Part shown: positions 27,400-37,085 of the stretch, piece after piece | Layout of the letters: every line of letters begins with the position of its first letter | How positions within the stretch are numbered: the stretch's first letter is position 1 | DNA from: an uncultured Fenollaria sp. | GTDB taxonomy: Bacteria > Bacillota > Clostridia > Tissierellales > Peptoniphilaceae | Assembly: GCF_946221515.1 (NCBI RefSeq) | Contig: NZ_CAMJVK010000001.1 | Location: 1-64,000, forward strand | Length of the DNA: 64,000 nucleotides | Direction: 5' to 3' | Made by a program: the position numbers and the translations under genes | The notes under the pieces: model-generated | Seen by the model: the letters and a program-made list of their open reading frames with translations, nothing else | Database searches by the model: none | What the model was told of the DNA's origin: nothing

Positions 27400-29929
27400 T
27401 AAAGATAAATTATCTCCTATGATGAAGGAGTATGTAGAACTTAAAGAAAAGAATCAAGATGCTATAGTCATGTATAGGATTGGCGACTTCTTCGAAATGT
27501 TTTTCGACGATGCTATTGAAGCGAGCGAGATACTTGATTTAGTCTTAACAGGACGCGACTGCGGTCTAGATGAAAGAGCGCCTATGTGCGGCGTGCCCGC
27601 TAAAGCTGTTGACGTCTACATCAATAAGCTTGGTCAAAACAATAAAAAAGTTATAATTGTCGATCAAGTAGAAGACCCAAGACTAGCCCAAGGCCTTGTT
27701 AAAAGAGACATAGTAAAGATAGTTACGCCAGGAACAACATCAAGCGAAGAAGAGCTAAATAAGTATATCATCTACCTATATATAGACGATATGGGTGCAT
27801 CAATCGTCAAGTGCGACTACCTAACAGGTGATATCGATGCTCATGACTACATTCTTAATGGCAGTATATATGACATTGTTGACAGCATTTTTAAATACAA
27901 TGTTGCAGAAGTCTTTATAAATGATGATTATGCTAATTTTGATGCTCTTATCAAATACTTCGAGAAAAAATCACTAGAGTATGTAAAGTCTTATAAAGTA
28001 GATAAAAAACTTGATGATATCATAGTCATTTTAAAAAATAGTCATAATATTAGCCTAAAGAAAAATGAATATAGAAAAGCTATTGCTATCTATTATCTTA
28101 TAAATTATCTTGAATACACTCAAAAGAATGATTTGAAGCACTTTAAGTTTGAAAATATCAATGATGATGTAAAGACAATGGTCTTAGATGATCAAACTAG
28201 ATTAAATCTTGAGATAGACTCATCTTATAATACTAAGTCAAAAACTTTATTTGATATACTTAACGATACAAAAACAGCCATGGGCTTAAGATACCTTAAA
28301 AATGCTATGCTAAAGCCGCTTATCAATGCTAGTGATATTAATGAAAGGCTTGATTTAGTCGAATATTTTTATAAAAATGAGATGGAAATGACAGGTATCA
28401 GAAACTATCTTAAGAATATTCGCGACATAGACAGAATTTCCAACAGAATCAATGAGATGACAGTTACAAAGCAAGATATGCTAAGGCTTAAGGACTATAT
28501 TATCTACGCTGAAAACTCTGTAGCTCTTATAAAAGATGAAAACATTAAAGAGAATTTCAAATTTTATGACTTAAATGACTTAGTAAAGCTAATCGATATA
28601 GCGATAGATTCAATGGATAGCGAATATATAATTAAACTTAATTACAACGAGGAGCTTGATAAATACAGAAGCCTACAAAATGATTCTTTAAAAGAAATAC
28701 TTCTGCTTGAGGATAAAGATAGAAAAAATACCAAGATTAAAAATCTGAAAATAAAGTATAATAAGATACTTGGTTATTTCTATGAGGTTACTAAATCTAA
28801 CTTAAATATGGTTCCTGAGTACTTTATTAAAAGAGCTACTCTTGTTAATAGTGAAAGGTTCGTAACTGAAGAGCTTAAGGCTCTTGAAACAGAGATACTT
28901 ACAGCAAAAGATAGATTTGAATCCCTTGAAAAAGAACTATTTAACGATATAAAAAATAAATTACTTGATAGCTTATCGCGTATAAAGAACTTAAGCGAAA
29001 AGATTGCATATCTTGACTTTATAGTTAATCTTGCATATATTGCTAGAAAGAATAAATATGTAAGGGCAAGTATAAGCGATGAAGATCTTGTATTAAAAAA
29101 TTCAAGACATCCAGTTATTGAGAAGAATCTCAAAGATACTGCCTTTATTGAGAACGATGCATACTTTGATAGCAATAAGTATATAAAAGTCATCACAGGG
29201 CCAAATATGAGCGGTAAATCGACTTATATGAGACAGATAGCTATATCCTTATACTTAAATCAAATAGGCTCCTTCGTTCCAGCGAGCGAAGCAAAATTAC
29301 CTATAGTAGATAGGATTTTTACTAGAATAGGCGCATCAGATGATATTTCTAGAGGCAATTCGACATTTATGGTCGAGATGAAAGAAGTAAATGAGATACT
29401 TAAATTTGCTAGCAAAGATAGCTTCATCGTTTTAGACGAAGTAGGCAGAGGCACTAGCACTAACGATGGCTTATCCATTGCCTTTGCTATACTTGAATAT
29501 ATTTCAAAGAAGATTAAGGCTAAGACCATATTCAGTACACACTATCACGAAATACCTCATTTAACTGAAAAATTTAAGAATGTTGAGCAAATATCTATGG
29601 ATATATTGGAAGATGGCGAAGATCTTATATTTTTAAGAAAGATTAAAAACGAAGCGCAAGACAAGAGCTACGGCATATACGTAGCAAAGCTTAGTGGTAT
29701 CAATGATAATGTTATATCAAGCGCTCAAGAGATGATGGATAGGCTTGAATACCAAGATCTTAGCGTTAGAAAAAAAGAGAAAGAAACTACAAACATTAGC
29801 CTAGATGAATACAAGTATAGATCGTATGTAGATTCAATCAAGGACATAAACATAAATGCAATGACCCCAATGGATGCTCTAAACGAGCTAAATAAGATTA
29901 TAGAAAGAGCAAAAAAATTAGGTGATTAG
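27377..29929 (+). CDS. mutS: DNA mismatch repair protein MutS
   Basis: Mismatch sensor. The DNA-wedge motif FxE appears in RIGDFFEMFFDDA. Walker A is TGPNMSGKSTYMRQIA, followed by GRGNSTFMVEM-like sequence and Walker B FIVLDEVGRGTSTNDG. At 850 residues it is a MutS1, not the MutS2 paralogue. The ATG at 27377 overlaps miaB by 23 bases; a TTG at 27389 preceded by ggtgag would give an N-terminus closer to other MutS proteins and may be the real start. mutL is adjacent. Confidence 0.96.
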   Translation: MVRKLKIDKDKLSPMMKEYVELKEKNQDAIVMYRIGDFFEMFFDDAIEASEILDLVLTGRDCGLDERAPMCGVPAKAVDVYINKLGQNNKKVIIVDQVEDPRLAQGLVKRDIVKIVTPGTTSSEEELNKYIIYLYIDDMGASIVKCDYLTGDIDAHDYILNGSIYDIVDSIFKYNVAEVFINDDYANFDALIKYFEKKSLEYVKSYKVDKKLDDIIVILKNSHNISLKKNEYRKAIAIYYLINYLEYTQKNDLKHFKFENINDDVKTMVLDDQTRLNLEIDSSYNTKSKTLFDILNDTKTAMGLRYLKNAMLKPLINASDINERLDLVEYFYKNEMEMTGIRNYLKNIRDIDRISNRINEMTVTKQDMLRLKDYIIYAENSVALIKDENIKENFKFYDLNDLVKLIDIAIDSMDSEYIIKLNYNEELDKYRSLQNDSLKEILLLEDKDRKNTKIKNLKIKYNKILGYFYEVTKSNLNMVPEYFIKRATLVNSERFVTEELKALETEILTAKDRFESLEKELFNDIKNKLLDSLSRIKNLSEKIAYLDFIVNLAYIARKNKYVRASISDEDLVLKNSRHPVIEKNLKDTAFIENDAYFDSNKYIKVITGPNMSGKSTYMRQIAISLYLNQIGSFVPASEAKLPIVDRIFTRIGASDDISRGNSTFMVEMKEVNEILKFASKDSFIVLDEVGRGTSTNDGLSIAFAILEYISKKIKAKTIFSTHYHEIPHLTEKFKNVEQISMDILEDGEDLIFLRKIKNEAQDKSYGIYVAKLSGINDNVISSAQEMMDRLEYQDLSVRKKEKETTNISLDEYKYRSYVDSIKDININAMTPMDALNELNKIIERAKKLGD

Positions 29930-31879
29930 ATGATAAAAGTACTATCAAAAGAAACAGTTGAAAAGATAGCTGCAGGCGAGGTTATAGAGAGACCGGTATC
30001 AGTTGTCAAAGAACTTGTAGAAAATTCAATAGATGCAGGCGCTACAAATATCATTATCAAGATATATGATGGCGGCAAAAGAAAGATATCCATTTCTGAT
30101 AATGGCAGTGGTATTAACAGAGAAGACGTTAATCTTGCCTTTATTAAGCACTCTACGAGCAAAATTGAGAATGTTGATGATTTATATAGGATACACACTA
30201 TGGGCTTCAGAGGCGAGGCATTGGCAAGCATCAAGGCCATAAGCAATGTTACACTTATAAGTAAGACTGAAGATGAAGAGATTGGCTCTAAAATAAGCTT
30301 TTTTAATGGCAATAAAAGGATAGAGAATATTTCCACTAATAAAGGTACGTCCATAATAGTCGAAGATATCTTCTATAATATTCCAGCAAGAAAGAAATTC
30401 TTAAAGAAAGATACTTATGAGTCAAATCTTATAAATGATCTATTATATAGGCTCGCTATAGCTAATCCTAATATCGGCTTTAAATACATGAATAATGATA
30501 AAGTCATCTTTGATTTATTTAGCAATCAAAGCTTATATGAAAGGATTAACAGCCTTTATGGTTATGATACAGCCATAAATATGAAGGAAGTCAATATCGA
30601 AAGCGATAAGTTTAAGATTAGAGGCTATATATCAAATAATCTTCTATATAGAAGCAATAAAAAGAATCAGCTTTTATATATAAATAATAGAACTGTTAAA
30701 AATGACGCTATAAATAAAGTAATAAATGAAGCTTACAAGTCTACTATACCTTTAAATAGATTCCCTGTATTCTTCTTATTTATAGATATAGACCCTAGTA
30801 TGCTTGATGTTAACATACATCCAGCTAAGACTGAGGTTAAGATACAAGACATGGATGAACTTCTTGTTTTGCTTAACTCTAATCTAAAGCGCATAATAAA
30901 CAATGATGTTGAGCTTAAAATAGCATTTTCTGATAAAAAAGATGAGAGGGAAGAGGAGACTAAGCTTAATATAGTAGAAAAAGATGAAGAAGCTAGTGAT
31001 GCTGCAGTAAGAATTACTTATGAAGATAATACGAGTACCCAAGATAAGGCAGTTTATGCTAAATCTAATGATACTGAGTACGATGATGAATTTATAAGTA
31101 AGGAAGATAGTGATAGAGATGAAAATAATGCAGATATACCAGTTTTTAATGATGACGAGTTCATAAATGACATAAATTTATTACAAGATAGAAATGAAGA
31201 TGTTAAGAAAACTTCACAAAAATATGAAGAGATGTTAATATTTGATGATGAAACGAATGATGATAAAAATAGAATAGTGATGGATGATATTAATATCCTT
31301 GATGCTTATAAGATAGAAGGCGTTTTATTCAATACCTTTATACTGCTTTATGACTACAATAACGACTTCGTAGTTATAATAGACCAACATGCGGCACATG
31401 AAAGGATTCTTTACGAAGAATTTTCAGAAAAATTCAAGAATTCTAAAGTAAATTCACAATATATAGAAGGCGTAAGTCCTATAAAGCTTACAGTTAATGA
31501 AGAAGAAACTATAAAAGAAAACATGGATCTACTTAATAAGTTTGGCTTTACTATAGACATATATCCTGATCATAACGTAGTTGTAAGAAGCATACCAATA
31601 ATATTTGGTGGTAATTACAGCTTAGACTTAATTAAAGATATCATTGGTATATTAGACGAAGAAAAGACTAACATCTATGACTATAAAATCGAAAAGATTA
31701 TGAAATACGCTTGTAAAAACGCTATCAAGGCTGGAGATAAAATCTCTAATATCGAAATTGACAAGCTTATAGAAGACCTTAAGAAGTGCAAGTATCCAAC
31801 TACTTGTCCACATGGCAGACCAAGTATGATTATACTTAAGAAGAACATGATTGAGAAGATGTTCTTTAGGATACAATAA
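29930..31879 (+). CDS. mutL: DNA mismatch repair protein MutL (endonuclease type)
   Basis: GHKL ATPase that links mismatch recognition to strand incision. ATP-site motifs: VVKELVENSIDAGAT, SDNGSGI, TMGFRGEALASI. The C-terminal domain has the metal endonuclease motif DQHAAHERILYEE starting at about residue 485 and the zinc-site CPHGRP near the end, so this MutL nicks DNA itself, as expected where MutH is absent. The acidic linker at about 340-430 is long and Asp/Glu-rich. It follows mutS directly, with the start one base after its stop. Confidence 0.96.
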   Translation: MIKVLSKETVEKIAAGEVIERPVSVVKELVENSIDAGATNIIIKIYDGGKRKISISDNGSGINREDVNLAFIKHSTSKIENVDDLYRIHTMGFRGEALASIKAISNVTLISKTEDEEIGSKISFFNGNKRIENISTNKGTSIIVEDIFYNIPARKKFLKKDTYESNLINDLLYRLAIANPNIGFKYMNNDKVIFDLFSNQSLYERINSLYGYDTAINMKEVNIESDKFKIRGYISNNLLYRSNKKNQLLYINNRTVKNDAINKVINEAYKSTIPLNRFPVFFLFIDIDPSMLDVNIHPAKTEVKIQDMDELLVLLNSNLKRIINNDVELKIAFSDKKDEREEETKLNIVEKDEEASDAAVRITYEDNTSTQDKAVYAKSNDTEYDDEFISKEDSDRDENNADIPVFNDDEFINDINLLQDRNEDVKKTSQKYEEMLIFDDETNDDKNRIVMDDINILDAYKIEGVLFNTFILLYDYNNDFVVIIDQHAAHERILYEEFSEKFKNSKVNSQYIEGVSPIKLTVNEEETIKENMDLLNKFGFTIDIYPDHNVVVRSIPIIFGGNYSLDLIKDIIGILDEEKTNIYDYKIEKIMKYACKNAIKAGDKISNIEIDKLIEDLKKCKYPTTCPHGRPSMIILKKNMIEKMFFRIQ

Positions 31880-32832
31880 TGAAAGAAAAAATAATAGTTA
31901 TATCAGGACCAACTGGTATTGGAAAATCAAAGGTCGCTGTTGAGCTCGCTAAAAAGCTTGGAAACGCTGAGATAATCTCATCTGATTCAATGCAGATATA
32001 TAAAGAAATGAGCATTGGGACTGCAAAAGTCACTGACGAAGAAATGTCTGGTATTAAGCATCATATGATAGACGAAGTGAGTATTCATGATAATTTCTCT
32101 GTCTACGATTATCAAAAGAAGACAAAAAAGCTAATAAGCGATATGAATAAGCGTGGCACAATCCCTATAATCATAGGTGGAACCGGATTATATATCAATT
32201 CCTTATTATATAAGCTAGACTTTAGTAGTGAAGCTGAAGATAAAGAGCTTAGAGAAAAGCTAAATAAAGAAGAAGAACTATATGGCAAAGACTATTTATA
32301 TAATAAATTAAAAAAGCTTGATCCAGAATATGCTGAAAAGCTTAGTGTGAATGATACTTTCAGGATAATTAGAGCTTTAGAGGTTATATACAAAAGCGGC
32401 AATAAATACAGCGAAGAAAATAAAAATTTCAGAGAATACAATGATGAATATGATAAGCTAATCTATATACTTCAAACAGATAGAGAGCTTTTATATGATA
32501 GAATCAATAAAAGAATTGACAAGATGATTGCAGCTGGTCTCTTAGATGAAGTTAAAGACATTATAAAGGATATGAGTAGTGAGGAAATTGCTTCAAATAG
32601 AGCTCTGCTTGCTATTGGATATAAAGAGCTTATAAGTTATCTGCAAGGTGAAATTACTTATGAAAGAGCTGTAGATCTAATCAAGCAAAAATCTAGGAAC
32701 TACGCAAAAAGACAATTGACATGGTTTAGACGTGAGAGTGAAGCAAATTTCATTGACGTAAACTTTGAAGATATAGACCAAACATTAAATACAATATACA
32801 ATGACATAATGAAAAGGTGGAAGAATGAATAA
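31879..32832 (+). CDS. miaA: tRNA dimethylallyltransferase
   Basis: Transfers the dimethylallyl group from DMAPP to A37 of tRNAs reading UNN codons. P-loop GPTGIGKSKVAVELAK, then IISSDSMQIYKEMSIGTAK and GGTGLYINSLL. The C-terminal KSRNYAKRQLTWFRRE is diagnostic. 317 residues. It overlaps mutL (TAATG) and the next gene by eight bases. Its product supplies MiaB. Confidence 0.95.
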   Translation: MKEKIIVISGPTGIGKSKVAVELAKKLGNAEIISSDSMQIYKEMSIGTAKVTDEEMSGIKHHMIDEVSIHDNFSVYDYQKKTKKLISDMNKRGTIPIIIGGTGLYINSLLYKLDFSSEAEDKELREKLNKEEELYGKDYLYNKLKKLDPEYAEKLSVNDTFRIIRALEVIYKSGNKYSEENKNFREYNDEYDKLIYILQTDRELLYDRINKRIDKMIAAGLLDEVKDIIKDMSSEEIASNRALLAIGYKELISYLQGEITYERAVDLIKQKSRNYAKRQLTWFRRESEANFIDVNFEDIDQTLNTIYNDIMKRWKNE

Positions 32833-34099
32833 TATTTACAAAAAATACGATTTATCAGATGCTGTCATAAATTTAGTTAATGACGCAAGTGATGAATTAA
32901 GCGAAACATACAAAGAGTATGAAAAAAATAAAGAGATTAATCAAATAAAAGTTATACATGCTATGCAAAAAAATAACTTAGCTGCATCAGACTTTTATTA
33001 TGCAAGCGGTTATGGATATGGCGATATTGGTAGAGACAAAATTGAAGAAATTTTCAAAGACATCTTCAATGCAGAGGATGCTTTAGTAAGAACTTCTATA
33101 GTTTCAGGTACTCATGCTATATATATAATGCTTTCTTCGATTCTTGATCATGGAGATGAATTTATATACGTAACTGGCACTCCTTATGACACTATACAAA
33201 AAAGTATAGGCCTAATTGGCGATTTAAGGGACTCATTAATGAAAAAAGGTATAATGTATAGCCAAGTGGAGCTAAAAGCTGCTACGATCGATTTTGAGGC
33301 CTTAGAAGCGAAAATCGCAAAAAACACCAAAGCTATAGTCGTGCAAAGGTCAATTGGCTACGAATTTAGAAAGGCAATCAATCTTCACGCAATAAAAGAT
33401 GATATGCTTAAGTTTAAAGAGAAGCATCCAGACATTGTTATAATGTATGACAATTGCTATGGTGAATTTACCGACAGTATCGAGCCGACAGATATTGGTG
33501 CAGATATTATAGCTGGATCACTACTTAAAAATCTTGGTGCTGGTATAAGTTTAGGTGGCGGTTACTTAGTAGGAAGAAAAGATCTTATAGAGCTAGCTGC
33601 AGATCGTTTATATGCACCAGGCCTTGGTAAAGAGCTAGGCTTATCTTACGGCACGCTTAGAACGACATTACAAGGCTTATACATGTCGCCACGAGTAGTA
33701 TGTGAAGCTCTTAAGACACAAAGCTTATTCTCATATGTGTTCACAAAGCTTGGCTTTGAGTGCACGCCAGAATTTAACGAGCACAAATCAGATATAGTTT
33801 GTGCAATAAAGTTCAAAGATCCAGATATACTTATTAAGTTCTGTAAATCGATACAAAAGGCAGCTTGCGTTGATTCATTCTTAACGCCAGAACCTTGGGA
33901 CATGCCAGGCTACGAGAATAAAATAATTATGGCGTCAGGCAGCTTTATAGATGGCTCATCCATAGAAATATCTGCTGATGGTCCTATAAGAGAGCCATAT
34001 ATAGCTTATTTCCAAGGATCTATGTCATTAGAGCAAGGTAAATTAGGCTTAATGATAGCCTTACAAGACCTAGTAGACGCAGGGAAGATATCATTATAA
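32825..34099 (+). CDS. Methionine gamma-lyase-family PLP protein (YnbB-like, 'aluminium resistance' family)
   Basis: Fold-type I PLP enzyme. Family features: ASGYGYGDIGRDKIEEIF, SGTHAIYIMLSSIL, MYDNCYGEF, and the putative Schiff-base lysine in GSLLKNLGAG, followed by GGGYLVG. 424 residues. Annotated elsewhere as methionine gamma-lyase or aluminium resistance protein, but the reaction is not established for most members. In Bacillus the relative YnbB also lies downstream of mutL-miaA. Last gene of the forward run before a bidirectional terminator. Confidence 0.88.
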   Translation: MNNIYKKYDLSDAVINLVNDASDELSETYKEYEKNKEINQIKVIHAMQKNNLAASDFYYASGYGYGDIGRDKIEEIFKDIFNAEDALVRTSIVSGTHAIYIMLSSILDHGDEFIYVTGTPYDTIQKSIGLIGDLRDSLMKKGIMYSQVELKAATIDFEALEAKIAKNTKAIVVQRSIGYEFRKAINLHAIKDDMLKFKEKHPDIVIMYDNCYGEFTDSIEPTDIGADIIAGSLLKNLGAGISLGGGYLVGRKDLIELAADRLYAPGLGKELGLSYGTLRTTLQGLYMSPRVVCEALKTQSLFSYVFTKLGFECTPEFNEHKSDIVCAIKFKDPDILIKFCKSIQKAACVDSFLTPEPWDMPGYENKIIMASGSFIDGSSIEISADGPIREPYIAYFQGSMSLEQGKLGLMIALQDLVDAGKISL

Positions 34100-34116
34100 T
34101 AAAATATAAGCAAAAT

Positions 34117-34147
34117 AAAAGTATTAGAGCGAATCTAATACTTTTTT
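34117..34147. terminator. Bidirectional terminator between convergent genes
   Basis: Stem aaaagtattaga (34117-34128) / tctaatactttt (34134-34145) with loop gcgaa, A-rich on the left and T-rich on the right, so it can stop transcription from both sides. The Xer gene's stop codon lies inside the stem. Confidence 0.85.
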
Positions 34148-35109
34148 CTATTGGCTAATGGATTATTTTCAATTGATTTTTTAAGGGTGCTATTATCAAG
34201 ATGGGTATATATCTGTGTTGTAGCAACTGATGTGTGACCAAGTATCTCTTGCAAGGACCTTATATCTACTGAGCCATATTTATACATAAGGGTAGCGGCA
34301 GTATGTCTTAATTTGTGGACTGTAAACTTGTTTTTGTCAAGGCCAGCCTCAAGTAAGTACTTATCAAACATGTACTGAACAGCGCGGTTTGACATACGAA
34401 CCTTCTTTTGAGAGATGAATAGGGCGTGTTTATCAATTTCTTTAACATCTTTTGGTCTTACTTCAATATAGTCCTTTATTGCACTAAATGTAGCATCGTT
34501 TAAATATATTTGTCTTTCTTTATTGCCTTTACCAACGACATTGATGTATCTATCCTCATTAATAGAGTCTAAATTAAGGCTAGTAAGCTCAGATATACGT
34601 AGACCACAGTTTAAAAACAGCATAATTATAGCATAGTCACGATTGCGCATTTCGTTATTTTCGTTCTTCATAATGGTATTTAATAGCGTTTCGCATTGAT
34701 TAAGACTTAAGTATATTGGTAGACGCTGATCAATTTTAGGCATTTCTAATTCATTTGCAACGTTATTATCAATTAGATTAACCTTCATTAGGTAAGCATA
34801 TAGAGCATGAACTACAGCAGCTTTTCTATATTTGCCATAGTTAGTATTGTCAAGATCTTCATCAGCGTAGGATATAAAAGCATATAGGTCATTAATTTGA
34901 AGCTTTTTAATGTCATCAATAGTAACAGCTGTATAATAATATTCATCGTTTTCATCTAAAATTTCTAAACGAATAGCGACAAAGTTAAGGAAAGATTTTA
35001 AGTCGTAGTAATAACTTTGAATAGTATTAGGAGACAAACCCTTAACTGATTTTAAATATCCTAAAAAGTCTTTTATGTAGTTAGGATCGTTTTTTTGTGT
35101 AATTGCCAT
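34135..35109 (-). CDS. Xer-type tyrosine recombinase
   Basis: Site-specific recombinase with an N-terminal SAM-like DNA-binding domain (FLGYLKSVKGLSPNTIQSYY) and a C-terminal catalytic domain. Catalytic residues visible: Arg in NCGLRISELTSLN, HKLRH in TVHKLRHTAATLM, the second His in LGHTSVATTQIYTHL and the nucleophile Tyr in IYTH. 324 residues, slightly longer than XerC/XerD. No phage genes are nearby, so a chromosome dimer resolution role is plausible. It has its own consensus promoter and an adjacent 28-bp near-palindrome. Confidence 0.9.
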   Translation of the reverse strand: MAITQKNDPNYIKDFLGYLKSVKGLSPNTIQSYYYDLKSFLNFVAIRLEILDENDEYYYTAVTIDDIKKLQINDLYAFISYADEDLDNTNYGKYRKAAVVHALYAYLMKVNLIDNNVANELEMPKIDQRLPIYLSLNQCETLLNTIMKNENNEMRNRDYAIIMLFLNCGLRISELTSLNLDSINEDRYINVVGKGNKERQIYLNDATFSAIKDYIEVRPKDVKEIDKHALFISQKKVRMSNRAVQYMFDKYLLEAGLDKNKFTVHKLRHTAATLMYKYGSVDIRSLQEILGHTSVATTQIYTHLDNSTLKKSIENNPLANRKKY

Positions 35110-35141
35110 ATATTTGAAGCCCCTTTCGATATTATGTATTT

Positions 35142-35169
35142 ATGTCACTAAATTTATATTTAGCGACAT
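35142..35169. repeat. 28-bp near-palindrome in front of the Xer gene (candidate dif-like site or operator)
   Basis: Left arm atgtcactaaa (35142-35152), 6-bp centre tttata, right arm tttagcgacat (35159-35169). The arms are inverted repeats with one mismatch. The 11-6-11 layout is that of Xer core sites, and in some species dif lies just upstream of the single xer gene. The sequence is not a close match to the Bacillus dif. It falls in the gene's 5' untranslated region, so a hairpin or operator role is also possible. Confidence 0.4.
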
Positions 35170-35182
35170 TTTATCTAAATCT

Positions 35183-35211
35183 ATTATACCACCCTTTTAT
35201 ATAAATGTCAA
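35183..35211 (-). promoter_or_regulatory. Promoter of the Xer recombinase gene
   Basis: On the minus strand: perfect TTGACA (35211-35206), 17-bp spacer, perfect TATAAT (35188-35183). A GGGG-type ribosome binding site (cgaaaggggc) precedes the ATG. The rest of the Xer-rny gap (about 35212-35310) is plain AT-rich sequence. Confidence 0.8.
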
Positions 35212-35310
35212 AGCTTTTTTCTAATATTTATTGTTTAATTAAACTAAATCACTTTTATCATTATACAAATTTCATTTATAAAAATTGCTTATAAGATTGT
35301 ATACAAATAA

Positions 35311-35341
35311 AAAATGTGTAGACTTTTTATCTACACATTTT
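35311..35341 (-). terminator. Terminator of rny
   Basis: Stem aaaatgtgtaga (35311-35322) / tctacacatttt (35330-35341), with a T-rich tail on the minus strand. It lies 10 bases beyond the rny stop codon. Confidence 0.85.
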
Positions 35342-35350
35342 ATTTAAATA

Positions 35351-36901
35351 CTATTTTGCATAATCAGTACTTCTTGTTTCTCTAATGACAGTAACTTTTA
35401 TTTGACCTGGATATTCCAAATTTTCTTCAATTTGCTTAGCAATATCGCGGCTCATTAAAAGCATTTTATCTTCATCTATAACTTCAGGTTTAACCATTAT
35501 TCTGATTTCTCTACCAGCTTGTATAGCAAATGATTTTTCAATACCCTCAAATGAGTTTGCTATACCCTCTAGTGTTTCTAGCCTCTTGATGTACGATTCT
35601 AATGTTTCTCTTCTAGCACCTGGTCTTGCAGCAGATATTGCGTCTGCAGCTTGAACGATAACAGCTTCAACTGTTGTTGGCTCTTCGTCACCATGGTGTG
35701 ATGCGATGATGTTTAGAATTTCTTTATTCTCCTTATATCTCTTGCAAGTATTTACACCTATCTCGATATGGCTTCCTTCCATTTGTTGATCAATGGATTT
35801 ACCTATATCGTGTAGTAAACCTCCTCTTCTGGCAAGCCTTATGTCTGCGCCTAGCTCTTCAGCTATAGTTGCTGATAGTTTAGCTACCTCTATAGAGTGC
35901 TCTAGGACATTTTGACCATAGCTTGTTCTAAATTTAAGTCTACCTAATAGTTTTACTAGCTCAGGATGTAAGTTACGTACGCCGGCTTCGATAACGGCTC
36001 TTTCACCTTCTTCTTTTATAACTGTCTCTACCTCGACCTTAGCTTTGTTGACCATCTCTTCAATCCTAGCTGGATGAATTCTTCCGTCAGCTATAAGTTT
36101 TTCTAAAGCAATTTTGCAAATCTCTCTTCTAATTGGGTCAAAACTTGATAATACTACTGCTTCCGGTGTATCGTCTATGATTAGATCTACTCCGGTTAAA
36201 GTTTCTAGTGTTCTTATATTTCTACCTTCTCTACCGATGATTCTTCCCTTCATCTCGTCATTTGGTAGGTTAACAACATTAACACTAACTTCAGTTACAT
36301 AGTCAGATGCATTCTTTTGAATAGCGTCAGCTATGATTTCTCTAGCATTCTTTTGTGCTTCTTCTTTAGCTTCATATGTAGCTTGTCTGATATAAGTAGC
36401 ACACTCATGAGTCATTTCCTTTTTAACTTCATCCAAGATAATGTCTTTTGCTTCTTGAGTACTCATTTTGGAAACGCGCTCAATTTCTTTTCTTCTTTCT
36501 TCAATTAATTGTTCAACTTCTTCTTCTTTCTTGCTTAGAGAGTTCATCTTATTCTTAAGTTGTTCTTCCTTCTTTTCGTAAGATTGTGTTCTCTTGTCAA
36601 GATTTTCTTCTTTGTTGATCAATCTTTTTTCCGATTTTTTCAGTTCGATTTCTTTTTCTTTTGCTTCTTTGTCGAGGTCATTTCTTAGTTTGTGAATTTC
36701 TTCTTTGGCTGATAGTATCTTCTCTTTAGCTTCTTGACTTGCTTTGTTCTTTGCATCTTCGATAATTCTACTTGATTCAATTTCAGCACTTTTAATCTTC
36801 TTCTCGCCTAGAATCTTTCTAATTATATATCCTATGATAAAGCCTAGAACTATAGCAATTAAAGCTGTAATCAGTACTTCGCCTGTTAAAAACTTATCCA
36901 A
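35351..36901 (-). CDS. rny: Ribonuclease Y
   Basis: Membrane-anchored endoribonuclease that initiates mRNA decay in Gram-positives. One N-terminal membrane helix (about 8-28), a long coiled coil (about 35-190), a KH domain ([19 protein letters not shown] near 225) and an HD domain ([17 protein letters not shown] near 365). 516 residues, normal. The start is TTG at 36901, placed by AGGAGGT at 36911-36917. It is a single-gene unit with its own promoter and terminator. Confidence 0.97.
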   Translation of the reverse strand: MDKFLTGEVLITALIAIVLGFIIGYIIRKILGEKKIKSAEIESSRIIEDAKNKASQEAKEKILSAKEEIHKLRNDLDKEAKEKEIELKKSEKRLINKEENLDKRTQSYEKKEEQLKNKMNSLSKKEEEVEQLIEERRKEIERVSKMSTQEAKDIILDEVKKEMTHECATYIRQATYEAKEEAQKNAREIIADAIQKNASDYVTEVSVNVVNLPNDEMKGRIIGREGRNIRTLETLTGVDLIIDDTPEAVVLSSFDPIRREICKIALEKLIADGRIHPARIEEMVNKAKVEVETVIKEEGERAVIEAGVRNLHPELVKLLGRLKFRTSYGQNVLEHSIEVAKLSATIAEELGADIRLARRGGLLHDIGKSIDQQMEGSHIEIGVNTCKRYKENKEILNIIASHHGDEEPTTVEAVIVQAADAISAARPGARRETLESYIKRLETLEGIANSFEGIEKSFAIQAGREIRIMVKPEVIDEDKMLLMSRDIAKQIEENLEYPGQIKVTVIRETRSTDYAK

Positions 36902-36955
36902 ACTTAAAACACCTCCTATTAAATTTTATTGGTTTTAAGCATCACGCTTAAAGTT

Positions 36956-36984
36956 ATTATAACACATTTTTGATTTATTAGCAA
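36956..36984 (-). promoter_or_regulatory. Promoter of rny with a 5'-terminal hairpin
   Basis: Minus strand TTGCTA (36984-36979), 17-bp spacer, TATAAT (36961-36956). The predicted transcript begins at or within an inverted repeat ttaagc / gcttaa (36935-36951), so the mRNA may carry a hairpin at its extreme 5' end. Confidence 0.65.
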
Positions 36985-37040
36985 GTTTTTAGTATGATTA
37001 ATATAGATATTTTTTATAGCACTTCCATATCAATGCGAAA

Positions 37041-37070
37041 AAATAAGACTAAACATCGTGTTTAGCCTTA
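37041..37070 (-). terminator. Terminator of cls
   Basis: Stem with core ctaaaca / tgtttag (37049-37065), flanked by aag/ctt pairing and one mismatch, with a run of T on the minus strand (from the aaaaaa at about 37039-37043). It follows the cls stop. Confidence 0.75.
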
Positions 37071-37085
37071 TACAGTATATATTTA

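Noticed and set aside
34135..35109. Prophage or integrative element implied by the tyrosine recombinase
   Set aside because: No phage, conjugation or cargo genes on either side; neighbours are core genes and the gene has Xer-like architecture.
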